Source: Aphanomyces cochlioides
Lineage: Eukaryota > Oomycota > Saprolegniomycetes > Saprolegniales > Verrucalvaceae
Direction: 5' to 3'
Assembly: GCA_019828595.1 (NCBI GenBank)
Contig: JAHQRK010000008.1
Location: 806,001-870,000 of the forward strand
Length of the DNA stretch: 64,000 nucleotides
Part shown: piece after piece, positions 43,690-57,369 of the stretch
How positions within the stretch are numbered: the stretch's first letter is position 1
Layout: each line of letters opens with the position of its first letter
Notes under the pieces: generated by a model
The model's input: the letters and a program-made list of their open reading frames with translations, nothing else
Databases searched by the model: none
Told to the model about the DNA's origin: nothing
Program-made: the position numbers and the translations under genes

Positions 43690-46600
43690 ACTTGCCAAAG
43701 AACTGATTCATTATTTGAGCCACAGAAAGAGATATTCCCGCTCGGCGACACGAACTGACAATTTTTACTATCGAAACAGAGTCTCCGCCAAGTGATGTGA
43801 ACGAAGTATTTCGCCCAATTTGCGTCACAGGTACATTTAGCACTTCTGCCCATATTTCTGCCATTTGTTTTTCTGCTTCAGTTTCTAACGCATCAATTTC
43901 AAGATGAATTTCCATGGCTTCAAGTGCTTTTCGGTCAATTTTACCATTCGCGTTTTGTGGCAAGTCTTCCAACCCGATCCATACATCGGGAACCATATAT
44001 GATGGCAAAATATATGCCACAGTTTGGCGCAATTCAGCTGAATCAACGGAAGATGGAGAGTAATAACCGACCAAGTGCTTCTTTGACTTGAAGATAACTG
44101 CTGCATTCTTCACACGAGGATGTTGCATCATTGCTTCGGCTACTTCATCCAACTCAATTCGATACCCCTTTAATTTCACTTGGCTGTCTTGACGACCCAA
44201 AACTTCCATTTTGCCGTTCGATAACAGGCGGGCGACATCGCCCGTACGGAACATACGACCACCGGTAAACGGATCTGCCAAAAACCTCGTCGCTGTCTCT
44301 TCTGGCAAATTAATATAAGATGGCGAAACGCATACTCCACCCAAATACAATTCACCAATCACCCCGATTGGTACTAGTCTCTGAAGATCATCCAAGACAT
44401 ATGCATTGACATTGGCGATAGGATTCCCTACTGATATTGCTTCTCCGGATGAAATGAATTCAAAATGTGTTCCCATACTGCCTTCACTAGGCCCATAACA
44501 ATTTATCAAATGAACCTTATCTGCCCACAAGTCTCGCAGTGACGTCGGCACGGATTCACCTGCAACACCGACGCATCGGAGTCGAGGATATTTATTGGGG
44601 TCTCCCAATAGCGACAAGCCCGTTGGTGTTATTGTTACCATATCAATCGTAGACAAGAGGTCATCCAGATTATTGTCGCTTCGAAGTACAAGAGTCGCAC
44701 CCTGCGTGAGGGCCGACCACATATCCGACTGAAAGCCATCGAAACCAACGGCAAAAAATTGAAGCATACGAGCTCCCTCGAGATCAAATTTGATTGTGCC
44801 ATGCATCATCGTATTCACTGTGCCCTTGTGGAGGACAGGCACACCCTTGGGTTTACCCGTGGATCCCGACGTATAAACAATGTACGCTTCATCCTCTGGA
44901 GAGGCAATGTTTTCAGAAGACGGAGAATACTCGAGCGGATTCGTTGCTAAATCTTCAGAGTTGATGTACACAACAGGAATCGATAACTTCAATTCGTCTA
45001 TGCGGTAGCGATACGCTTCAGTAGTTATCACAGCGGCTGCACTTGCGTCTGAAAGCACATACGAAAGTCGAGCAGCCGGAAACATAGCGTCCAACGGCAT
45101 CATTGCAGCTCCGGCTTTCAAGACGGCCAGCAACCCAATAGGAAATTCCAAACACCGCTCCATGATCACAGCCACGCGACACCCACAGCGAATTCCTAAA
45201 CCGACCAATTTGCTTGCCAACGTGTTGGCTGTAGAATCCAGTTCACGGTACGACAGGCTTTGGCCTTCAAACTCAATCGCAGGAAAGTCAGGGTGACTTC
45301 TAGATCTCTTTTCAAACGCATGATGTAGCAACGAGAACGGTAAATCAGCGTGGATACCACGTGTTGCTGAATGGATAAACGACTCTAGTTCGGGAGAAAG
45401 ATGCCAGAATTCAGACACACAACCTGACTTTTCGACCACATTGTGTAATTGTGTAAGAGAGTAATCAAACTCCATCACGATGTTTCGAGCATCACTCCAT
45501 GTCAATTTCGACGGATTGAAGTGGGCACGAATTTTCATGATCAATCCATTCGGTTCAACGATGAGCTCGTAATTGTTGTCAGATGCAGAGTGAACTGCGT
45601 CATGCGTCGCGTTGTTGTCGTCGTCATTTGGATTAGTTGGCACGTCAGGCAAATTTTGATACACAAAGAGGGAATCGTACAAGTTGGCTTCAGCACCACT
45701 CCAGTGCTTTATGTCAGTCAAACTTGCATACGAATGAGCGGCCGCTAAACCATGTTGAGACTGCACAACTGAAGCAAGTTCTTTGGCCGACTTGGAATCA
45801 TCGAACTGTACACGACACGGAACCGTGCTGAGGAGAGGACCAAGTATCCTACAAAATAATTTTCATCATGAGCAATGATGCATCAGCACAAAAAATACCT
45901 CTCAGCACCCTGCGCGGGAATATCGCGGTTTGCAAGGACTTGACCAAACACTACATCGTTTGATCGTGTGTACTTGCGTAATGTAATAGCCCAAGCTAGC
46001 TTGACGAAATTCCCAACTTTTTGGCTACTTCGATCATTGACGCAAGCGGCAAAGTCGTAACCAAGGACAAAGGACGACTGTCTCCTTCAGAGCTATAAGC
46101 AATATTACTGGCTCCAGCCAAGTGGCTGGGCACAACACCAGACAAGTATGCACTCCAGTAATCTTGCGTAGCATTCTTGTCTTGCGCTTCTATGTAATCG
46201 ACAACTCGGCGGAATGGAGGACGATCCACCAATTCCCCCCCACGAATGAGACACATTAAGTCCGACAAAAGCATTCCTACAGTCCAACCATCATACAATG
46301 CATGATGTAATGTCAAAATAGCAGTCCTTTGGCTGTTTGAAGTCACTATCGTCAAACGACAGAAATACTTGTCACCGAGGCTAAAGCCACGAGCGAGATC
46401 ATCTGAGAGGAAATTTTCCAGTTCCAACGAAGATGTTTCGACTTTCAGACCAACGATGTCGCTTCGAATCACTTGAACAATACCGGAGGTGGACGTTGCA
46501 AATGTAGTGCGCAGGATTTCATGTCTTTCCACGAGTTGTTTAAATGCAGTCATAAGTATATCCGTCGTCGTGTTCTCTTCAAGCGCCACTGGCATTTGCG

Positions 46601-46789
46601 TCACATACGAGGAAGAGTTGTTCAACGTAGCATACACCATGCCCACTTGCTATGGCGTCGCAGGATAGATAATGAAATGATCTAAATTGAGTTTCCTCAA
46701 CCATGAATCTGTAATCTCATCGACAACTTCTTTTTCAAGATGTACAGATGGCCAAATGGTACATCCCAGTTTGGTTGAGATCTCAGCGA
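43690..46789 (-). other. NRPS module 5: C5-A5-T5
   Basis: C5 (LTLHHALYDGW) has an in-frame TAG at 46647-46649, where other C domains have Leu in Y-P-x-T-P-L-Q, and a small deletion with frameshift near 46,005. A5 (about 45,370-43,910) is complete and open (YTSGSTGKPKGVP, CYGPSEG, NGKIDRKAL). T5 has FTSLGGDSVSIV, then a frameshift near 43,710 before C6. Confidence 0.85.
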
Positions 46790-49699
46790 CTCTACTCAAA
46801 ATGGCTTCTTTAAATAATTGAGCAACAGAAATGGACATCCCAAGCGCACTGCATGCAGCAACTACTTTGATTGCCGAAATTGAGTCTCCGCCAAGCTCAA
46901 TGAAAGATGAATTTCGACCAATGTCGTCCACATTGATATTCAACACATTGGCCCAAACTTGTGCCATTTGCTTTTCTTCATCAGTTTCAGGCGTGTCCAC
47001 TTCAAGCACTATATCCATCGCTTCCAAAGCTTTCTTGTCAGTCTTGCCATTCACGTTTTGAGGCATGTTATCTAATCCCACCCATATACTAGGCACCATG
47101 TACGTTGGAAGAATGTCTGCTACAGTTTGGCGTAGCTCGACTGTGGAGACATTAGCAGGCGTGAAGTACCCAATTAATTGAGTCTTGTTCTTCACAATCG
47201 CAGCAGCGGTGGTCACTCGAGGATGTTGCATCATAGCTACGGCTACTTCATCTAACTCAATTCGATACCCCTTCAACTTCACTTGGCTGTCTTGACGACC
47301 CAAAACTTCTATTTTACCATTCGATAACAGGCGAGCGACATCGCCTGTACGGAACATACGACCACCAGTAAATGGATCTACCAAAAATCTCGTCGCTGTC
47401 TCATCTGGCAAATTAATATAAAATGGCGAAACGCACACTCCACCCAAATACAATTCACCAATCACCCCGATTGGTACTGGTCGCTGAAGATCATCCAAGA
47501 CATATGCATTTACGTTTGCAAATGGGTTTCCGATTGAAATCGCTTGACCTGGAGATATGAGTTCAAGGTGTGTTACCATGCTACCTTCACTAGGCCCATA
47601 ACAATTTATGAAACGAACCTTATCAGCCCACAATTCTCGCAACGCAGTCGGTACTGATTCTTCTCCAACACCGACGCATCGGAGTCGAGGATATTGATTG
47701 GGGTCTCCCAATAGCGCCAAGCCCGTTGGTGTTATTGACACCATATCAATCGTAGACAAGAGGTCATCCAGATTATTGTTGCTTCGAAGTACAAGAGTCG
47801 CACCCTGCGTGAGGGCCGACCACATATCCGACTGAAAGCCATCGAAACCAACGGCAAAAAATTGTTTTCAGAAGACGGAGAATACTCGAGCGGATTCGTT
47901 GCTAAATCTTCAGAGTTGATATAAACAACAGGAATCGATAACTTCAATTCGTCTATGCGGTAGCGATACGCGTCAGTAGTAATCACAGCTGCTGCACTTG
48001 CGTTAGAAAGTAGATACGTGAGTCGAGAGGCTGGAAACATGGCGTCCAACGGCATCATTGCAGCTCCGGCTTTCAAGACGGCCAGCAACCCAATAGGAAA
48101 TTCCAAACACCGCTCCATGATCACAGCCACGCGACACCCACAGCGAATTCCTAAACCGACCAATTTACTTGCCAACGTGTTGGCTGTAGAATCCAGTTCA
48201 CGGTACGACAGGCTTTGGCCTTCAAACTCAATCGCAGGAAAGTCAGGGTGACTTCTAGATCTCTTTTCAAACGCATGATGTAGCAACGAGAACGGTAAAT
48301 CAGCGTGGATACCACGTGTCGCTGAAAAAATTACCTCATTTTGAACGCTGGATAATTCCCACAACGCTGAAAGCTCACTCGAGGGTTCCATAGTGATAAA
48401 CATTTGCTTCAGGGTGTAATCATATTCTTCCAATAACCATCGGGCATCTCTCCATGTCATGTTGGAGGGATTAAATGCACATCGGACAGTCAAATTCGTC
48501 GAATTGGGTTCTACAATCAGTTCAAATGCATGGTCTACAGCGTATTGAATGGAAGCAGTAACATCATCTTCAAATTCTGGTTGCATTGGTGTATCTGGTA
48601 GGTTCTGATACACAAAAAGAGTATCATACAAGTCGCCTTCAACTCCACACCATTTCTTGATGTCAACCAAACTGGCATGTGAATGATTAGCCACAAGTCC
48701 TTGCTGCTCCTGGACCATGGATACAAGACTAGATAATGAAGATTTGTCATCGAACTCTACGCGGCATGGAACAGTGCTTAAGAGTGGCCCTAAGATCCTA
48801 CGCAAGATATTATTGCCTGCCAATTATACATCCAACGCACCTCTCTGCACCTGACACTGGGATATCTCGATTTGCCATTACTTGACCAAACACCACGCCA
48901 TTCGAACGGGTATATTTGCGCAGTGTCGCAGCCCATGCCAATTTAGCCATTACTGCCACTGTCGAGCTATATTCTTTTGCTGTAACCGTCAACTCATTCA
49001 TCGACACCGATGCAATTAATGACAACGATGAGTTACATTCTTCAGTACCCGCCTTTCCAAGAGTCAAAGCGTGTGAAGTCGCGCCATCAAGGTACGTTCG
49101 CCAGAACGACTCAGTTTCTTCCTTGTCTTGTGCTTCAATATAGTCAATCACATTGCGGAACGGTGGTCGATCTATCACTTCTTGACCGTCAAGAAGGCTC
49201 AGAAAGTCAGATACAATCATGCTCGTTGACCAGCCATCGTACAACGCATGATGGATTGTCATTAAGGCATAACGTTCTGAAGGAGTCGTCAAAATTGTCA
49301 AACGGCAAAAGCACTTATCACCAATGGCAAAGCCGCGACAATATGTTGACTCCAATAAGTCATCCAAGGATGGAACAGCAACTTGATTGACCTCAAAGAA
49401 TTCCGTATCCTGTCGAATGATTTGAAAAATTCCCTTCGTTGTCGTCACAAAAGTAGTACGGAGAATTTCGTTCCGCCCAACGAGTTCCAGGAAAGCATTT
49501 ATGACGTTGTTGGCATCAACATCATCTGCCAATGCAATCGGCAAATGCATCACATAAGCTGTCGACATCTGAATAGTTTGATACACCATTCCCGCTTGGA
49601 GTGGAGTTACAGGATAGATAACAAAATCAGTTAGCCCGAGGGCCGCAGACCACGTAGAGACTATTTCATCGATTACATCATGAGCCACCGACACAGGAG
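46790..49699 (-). other. NRPS module 4: C4-A4-T4, A4 lacks its ATP loop
   Basis: C4 is intact (MTIHHALYDGW). A4 (about 48,330-46,960) is nearly identical to A5 but has lost 148 bp at 47,864/47,865, which encoded the stretch from EDEAYIVYTSGSTGKPKG to the residues before FFAVGFDGF. This removes the phosphate-binding loop and shifts the frame, so A4 cannot adenylate. T4 reads FIELGGDSISAI. Confidence 0.85.
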
Positions 49700-52600
49700 G
49701 CCAACTCCAATCAGCTTGACTGTTTGTACTGGCAGTGAATCGACTCAGCGTTGAAACCTTAAACAGTTCTGCAACTGTTGATACTATGCCATGACGAGCA
49801 CATTCTGCAATCACTCGCAGAGCTGAAATAGAATCACCACCGAGTGCGAAAAAGGACGAATTGCGACCAATCTCAGCAATATTTACTTCCAGCACGGTTG
49901 CCCATATCTCAGCCATGCGTCTTTTGGGCTCGGATTCTAGCTCGTCCACAAAAATGTCGATTTCCAAAGCTTCCAATGCCTTTTTGTCAATCTTGCCGTT
50001 CGTACTAATTGGCATTTCATCCAAACCTACCCACACGCTTGGTACCATGTAAACAGGAAGCATGCTGGCTACAAACGTTTCCAATTCAACAATATCCACG
50101 TTTGCAGGTGTAAAGTATCCCACAAGATGTACTTTATCCTTCACTATAGCGGCTGCCTCCTTCACTGACGGATGCTGCGTTATTACTTCTGCGACTTCAT
50201 CCAGCTCGACACGATAGCCTTTCAATTTCACTTGAGTGTCGAGTCGGCCGAGAATCTGTATGTTTCCTTCTGGGGTCACCCTAGCGCTGTCACCAGTGCG
50301 ATACATCAATCCACCATCTGCCACAAAAGGATTTGAGATAAAACGCATTTCTGTTTGATCAGGCAAATTGATATACCCAGGCGACACACAAATACCACCC
50401 AAATATAGTTCGCCAACCACACCGACAGGAACAACACGTTGGTTCTCATCCAGCACATACGACCAGACATTGTCGATTGGCCGTCCAATACTCACAGGTG
50501 CATCAAATGACATCACTGCACAATGGGTAGCAATACTACACTCTGAGGGACCATAGCAATTTACCAAACGAACATGTGGACTCCATAAATCCTTCAGCGT
50601 CGAAGGTATGGACTCCCCCCAATTGTAATGACCTTGCTATTTGGATAGTTCATTGGGTCGCCCGGTTTTGCACCCCTGATACCGTAAATAGCAGTACATT
50701 TACTGTTTGGAGAGTTTTATACGGGTCAGACCCTCGGAAAACAAGAGTAGCCCCATTTGACAATGCCTTCCAAATTTCCCATTGGCAAACATCAAACCCA
50801 ATCGCCATAAACTGAATTACACGGTCTCCAACTTCAACTGGAAAATGCGATCTGGTCATAAACACAGTATTCACAGCACCGCGGTGCAATACAGGGACAC
50901 CTTTTGGTTTACCTGTGGAACCCGAAGTATAAACCACATACACCTCGTCGTTTGGCGTTGCCTTGTGACACATTGATGTTTGAAGCTCGACTGGATTTTT
51001 ATCCAATTCTTTTACGCTAGTATACACCACAGGTACACTCAACTGCATTTCCTCGATATTTTCTTTGTGCTCTCTCATTGTGACCACTGCTATTGCGTTT
51101 GAATCTTCCAACATGTACAATATTCGATTTGCAGGAAATGAAGCGTCAACAGGCATCATTGAAGCGCCAGTTTTTAGCACTGCCAATAAACCGACGATGA
51201 GCTCAAGAGATCTATCCATGACCACAGCAACACGGCGACCAGTTTGGGCACCAATCGATACCAACATACTCGCCAACGTGTTGGCGTGAGAATTCAATTG
51301 ACTGTAAGACAACCAGGATTCTTCGTATTCCACAGCTCTCAAATCGGGGAACTCCAGAGCTCTTGATTCAAACGCATGGTGCAAGAGTTTGTAAGGGAGT
51401 TCGACATCGTTAACAAATGTTGATGATTGTATGACGCCAAGTTCACTCTGCGATGGTTGGTCGAGGCTCGCGATTGTTTCACTTAGATTTGACACTGTGG
51501 CCATTCGCTTCAATATACTTGTGTATCTCTCAAGCATAGTTTCAACCACAAAACGATCGACTTCACTTGTTTGATAGGTGATAGTCACAGAATAATCTGG
51601 CCCTGCTGGCTCAGCGATGACGCTTATCATTGAGTCTGCGAACTCTTCTGCGACTTGAAACTCAAGTGCAAAAGGGCGTGCAGTGTTTGCTTCCAGTTCA
51701 GTTACAGGAAAATTTTGATATCCCATTATAGAATCAAAGAAATTCTTGCGTGCGGTCATTCCACTCCATTGTTTGATATCAAGAAGGCTGTGATGAGCGT
51801 GCTGAACAGTCGCCGCAGAGTAGGCGTGCATATCTTCAATTGCGTCTTGTATCGTGGATGTTGATTTTGTATGAGACAATATTGGAATTGCATTTATAGA
51901 CACTCCAACCATCCTAAAAAACACTTAGTATCAATAAATAGAGCATTTCTTACCGCTCCACTCCATCAATATTACTGTCACGACCAGAAGCGATGGAGCC
52001 AAACATAACCCAATCGCTCCTTGTGTAATGCTTCAAGAGGACTGCCCAACCTGCACGAAACACAGAGCTTACAGTGACTCCAAGGTGTCGGCAAACATTT
52101 GTCACGTCAGGAAGACTCAAGAGAGTTTCCACCTTTTGATATTTAATGCGCATATCTGACGGCAACACATGCGGCTTCGCAAGCGATAATGAAGAAGCGT
52201 TGTTCACATCAGCTAATGCCTTTGACCAAAACAATTGTCCCATGTCTCGAGGCTGATTAGAAAGCCATTGAATGTAGCTTTTGAATTGAATAAAATTCGC
52301 CCGCTCATGCTTGTTGAAACAAATTTGAACCAGCCTATCGCGCATCAAAGACAATGTCCACCCATCAACCAAAGAGTGATGTTGAGTCCATAGAACTCGA
52401 GTTCGACCATCTAAATTACACACATGACCTGCAGTTGATACATTTTACCGTACCTGATACACGAATTCCAGTAAAGCGCTGAAATGACTTCGATGCCAGT
52501 GTAAACCCACGAAGACGATCGTTAACCATCAATTCTTTCGTTCTCGACTCGAGATCATCCACAGACCATGTCTCATCCAACCATTGCCATTCACTGAAAT

Positions 52601-52859
52601 CGTCCTTCGTCACCGCTTGGTAAATTCCGTGCGAAGTTGACACAAACACTGTTCGAAGCACTTGGATATCAAGAGATAGCTTCTTCCAGCTAGATTGCAA
52701 TCGCTCGAAGTCAAAGTCACCAATGATATCAAACACAGACTGCAACACATACTCGCTCGGATCACGCATCATTGCTGATAAAAGACCTGCCTGCATTCCT
52801 GTCACGGGGTAAATATCTTCAATATCCAACGGACGTAAGTTCAGAGTCTCCAAAAGACC
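49700..52859 (-). other. NRPS module 3: C3-A3-T3
   Basis: C3 (GMQAGLLSAMMRDPSEYV; WTQHHSLVDGW) again follows an E domain. A3 keeps YTSGSTGKPKGVP but is broken by two single-base losses 60 bp apart, at a G run near 50,675 and a six-G run at 50,615-50,620. Between them the frame still reads GDPMNYPNSKVITIGG, the conserved A-domain core. T3 is FFALGGDSISAL. There is no E domain in this module. Confidence 0.85.
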
Positions 52860-55800
52860 TTCTTCGACTTCCCTCAATACATCCGATGAGCCGAGCAATG
52901 GAACGTCCGCAAGCACGCGACCACCTATCGTCGACTCGTCGAGACAATGATCTATAGTACGGTGCATCCATTCTATCCATAGTTTGGACCAACTCTCAAT
53001 CTCAGCTTGCGACAACATCCACTCAGGAATCGCTAAATCCAACACCAAGGATGAACCGACATGACGCAAACTCGCCAATCCTGGGCTAAACGACACTTCA
53101 TCCGAGTCCATTTGTGGTAAATCAATACCCTCCGTCATGGAAAACATGCGCTTACCTGACCCAACTTCCTGGAATTTACCCATATAGTTGAACGATAAAT
53201 TGTGTCGACGATGCCCCTTGATGAATTTGATCTCGTCCGAATCAGGAACAAGATATTTTATGGCTCCATACGATAACCCCTTTTCAGGCAATCCTCGCAA
53301 TTTCTGTTTCACTTGTCGCAACAAATGTGCCAAGTTTGTAGAAGAAGAAAATACAACTGGATACTCGCAAGTAAACCAACCCACCGTACTCGATAAATCC
53401 AAGTCAGAGGTCCATGGTTCACGACCATGACCTTCCATCATCAGACGCAACGGACAATCACCACCTCGAAGTTCCCCCCAAGCACCTGTCAGAGCAGCCA
53501 GTGCAATTTCTTGAATATTCGTCCCATACTTCAGATTGGCGGCGTCGAGCTTCAAAGCTGCTTCAGCTTCCAGTACACCTCTTGTATTGACAAGCGAAAA
53601 ACTACAAGTACACAAAACTATCGTCAGATGTATCTCATACTATAGAACGTACCTTGAAGCATTTGCAGGCGCCACTGTATCTTCGTCCATAAATTCCAAC
53701 CACTTGGATGGATGCCAATGCAACGCCTGTTGAGTCAATTTCTCCGACCATTCTTTGAACGATGTCGACTTGGCCATCATCGGCTTCTTTGACAAACACG
53801 TTTGCAAATCATCCATCAAAATGCGCCATGATACCAAATCTGTAATCGTATGATGCAAAGTAAAATGAATATATTGGGTATTTTCTGGAACAACAAACAA
53901 GGTCACTCGATACACAGGTCCATCCACCAAATTCAAAGACGTTTCTTTCGCCAAAATAGCGTTTTCCAACTCCTCAAATCTTGATACATCGATTCGTTCG
54001 ACCTTCGAGAAGACAAAATTATCCATTTCCAAGATGTGTTGGGTCCATCCTGACGAATCGGAGTACGAGAATCGAGTTCTTAACACATCGTGATGCGCCA
54101 CAAGCTTTGTCACGGCTTCCTCTAAATCGGAGACACCAAGTGGTTCGCGTGGTTGTATTGTGAATGACAAGTTCCAGAAATTTGCGTTCTTCCATGGATG
54201 CAAGAAATTGAAGTGTTGAATAGGGGTCAGTGGGACGTGACCGACTACCTGAGTTTCTTCCAAATCTCTTTGCTGCTTGTAATCTTTTGAAATTGCTGCC
54301 ATTTCTGAAAGTGTTGGAAATTTCATGACGTTGGCGCTGGTCAGATTTAGGCCCACTTGCTTTGCTTTGGCAACAAGACGGATAGCAGAAATAGAGTCCC
54401 CGCCAAGTGAGTAGAACGACGTAGTGCGTCCAACGCTTTCGTACTTTATGTCAAGTACATCTGCCCAAACTCTGGCCAAAAGAATTTCATTGCTCGATGA
54501 CAAGTCTTCCACTTCGATAACCACATCCATGTCTTCGAGAGCCTTTCGGTCTGTCTTGCCGTTTACACTTTCAGGCAGTGAATGTAATCCGACCCAAATA
54601 TCGGGAACCATGTATACAGGTAAGAGTTCACTTACGAGAAGTCGCAATTCATTCACCGGTACATCGGCTGGGGAAAAGTACCCTACCAGGTGTGTTTTAT
54701 TTTTTAGAATGGCAGCAGCTGAAATCACTCGAGGATGTTGCATCATTGCTTCTGCAACTTCATCGAGCTCGACTCGATACCCCTTCACCTTCACTTGAGT
54801 GTCCAAGCGTCCCATGATTTGAAGGTTGCCGTCGGGCAACAAGCGAGCGGAATCACCAGTTCGAAACATAGTCGTGCTCTCACCAGCAAAAGGATCCGGG
54901 AGAAATCGTTGTTCTGTTTGTTCATGCAAGTTGATATATCCTTGGGACACACACACACCACCAAGATACAATTCACCCACTACACCAATTGGGACGAGTC
55001 GCTGGTTCTCATCCAACACATACGATAAAACATTGTCGATGGGCCTTCCGATCATTACTGGGGACTCAACTGACATGATCTCAAAGTGCGTAGTGATGGA
55101 GCACTCTGACGGGCCATAACAATTCACGAGACGAACGTATGGACTCCACAAGTCCTTCAATGAAGTTGGCATGGACTCACCACCTGTTGCAATGCATTTT
55201 AGTTTGGGATAATTACTTGGGTGGCCCAATTGAGTCAATGCAGTGATCGTGAACATACTCATATCAACAGTCTTTACTGTACCGTAGGGATCAGTGCCAC
55301 GCAGGACGAGGGTTGCACCACTAGAGAGGGTTTTCCAAATCTCCCATTGACACACATCAAAGCCGATTGACATAAATTGCATCACGCGTTGACCTGCTTC
55401 AATCGGAATCTTGGATGCACTGTTTAGCACAGCATTGACAGCACCCTTATGCTGAACAGGAACGCCTTTTGGTTTACCGGTGGAGCCAGACGTGTACACA
55501 ATATACGCCTCATCGTCAGGTGAGGAGAGAGAAATTGGTGTAATTGTATCACTTGCCGAATCAATCAAGCTGATATAAATCACTGGAATCGACAAACCTA
55601 TTTCTTGCATCTGGAGCGTTTGCGACGTTGTCGTCACTATGGCTTGAACATTTGCGTCTAAGAGAATAAACGATAATCTCGACGCTGGAAAGGTCGCGTC
55701 AAGAGGCATCATAGTACAACCTGCTTTCAAAACACCGAGAAGGCCGATTGGAAATTCTAAGCAGCGCTCCATAATAACAGCAACACGTGCAGACGGCGAC

Positions 55801-57369
55801 GTTCCAATTTTGACTAGCTGATTTGCCACATAGTTTGCCCGAAAATTCAGCGATTCATAACTAAGAGTCACGCCTTCAAATTCTAATGCAGGCACTCTTG
55901 GACTGCGCTCTGCCCAGGTCAAAAAAGCATCGTGAAGCAGCCGATGTGGCAGCGGAGTTGTTGGCCCAGCCATCACCGAGTCTAGCACCTGTCGCTCGCT
56001 TATACCAAACGTGTCGAGGGCATTAACTGGGATAGAGGCGGCTTCCAATGATGCCACACGACGAACAATTTCAACGAAACGGTCAGTAACATAGTCAAAC
56101 ATCCGCTGATCAACCTCACGTACATTCCCGCCAATTTCAATGCGATAGCCTTTTTCAACTGGATATACAGCCAAGCCGAGATTCGTATCGACGTTTTCAT
56201 CGGTCTCGTGATAATTAATCGAAAAGGCTGTGTGATGATCTGGGGTTACTTCAGGATAACTACCGTACATCATAATTGTGTCAAAAAGGTCGAGTTTAGC
56301 CCTAGACCATTTCTTGATATCTTCGTGACCGCAATGGGAGTGAGGCATAACTTCCAGGGACGAAGAGTGAAGCGATGATATCAGAGAAGTAACAAGAGTC
56401 TCAGAGGATAACTTAGCTATGACAGGGATAGTGTTCATCAAAATACCAACAGTGCTACAACTACGTGAGGAAAGTTTCAAACTGTGTGATCGTACCTTTC
56501 GATGCCTGGAATATTGGTGTCGCGACCAGATATCGCACAACCAAATTTCACCACGTCACAACGAGTATACTGATAAAGCAATACAGCCCAGGCAGCCCGG
56601 AATACACTGCTTGGGGTCACGCCAAGTTGTCGACAAAGCATGTTGATTTCTGGTAATTGTATAATTTGACGAATAAGAGTATATTTTGGTCCACTCTCGA
56701 CTTTTTCGTAAGGTTTTGGGAAATGAAGTGGAGCAGCGAGATCAATGCCTTGTAAATAATGCTCCCAAAATTCCTTGCTGCTAGTGTCGTCTCTCTCTGA
56801 CAACCATTTGATGTGATCCTTAAAAGACACTGAACTGGGAACGAAAGCTTCACCCCGACATATAGATCGCAACTTTTGCGCAACCAGGCTTCCGGTCCAT
56901 CCATCAATTATTGAATGATGAGTTGTCCAGATTAGTCGAAGGCTTCCATCTAAAATTTTCAGGTTGAATGAAATCGCAAGATTTGTTCATACCGTTGATT
57001 TGTATTCCTGTAAATCTGTGATACGACAGATTCGACAATGAAAATCCATTTTCGCGATCTTGTAATAAAAACTGCTTTGTGCTTCTAGATTCTCTTCTCG
57101 CCATTTACCTTCCAACATTGTCCAAGTGCTGAAATCCTCTTTCGTGACGACTTGTACCATACCACATATTGTCGACACAAATACAGTACGCAATAGAGGC
57201 TCATGAATCGACTTGTGCCAAGCATGTTTAAATTTCTCAAAATCCAAATCGCCTCGAATATCAAAAATATTTTGAAGCACATACTCGGTCGGATCTTTCA
57301 CCATGGCCAAAACCAGACCGGTCTGAAGTGGCGTTGCTGGATACATATCAGCAACGTCCACTGGACGTA
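52860..57369 (-). other. NRPS module 2: C2-A2-T2-E2
   Basis: C2 begins DMYPATPLQTGLV and has the active site WTTHHSIIDGW, the form expected for a domain that accepts a D-configured donor after an E domain. A 1-bp frameshift lies near 57,078. A2 (about 55,970-54,520) is intact with YTSGSTGKPKGVP, CYGPSEC and YLGGVCVSQGYI. T2 is FYSLGGDSISAI. E2 (about 54,245-52,860) has HHTITDLVSWRIL, EGHGREPW and VGWFTCEYP. The large piece 56,540-53,640 is a single uninterrupted 966-codon frame, the best-preserved part of the locus. Confidence 0.87.

Noticed and set aside
50615..50680. Intron explanation for the broken A3 frame
   Set aside because: The GT...AG stretch available would remove the conserved G-D-P-x-N-Y-P core, and the in-between frame still encodes it. 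Two single-base losses explain the data better.
57072..57085. Intron explanation for the C2 frame change
   Set aside because: The only GT-AG candidate is 24 bp and in phase, so it does not restore the frame.
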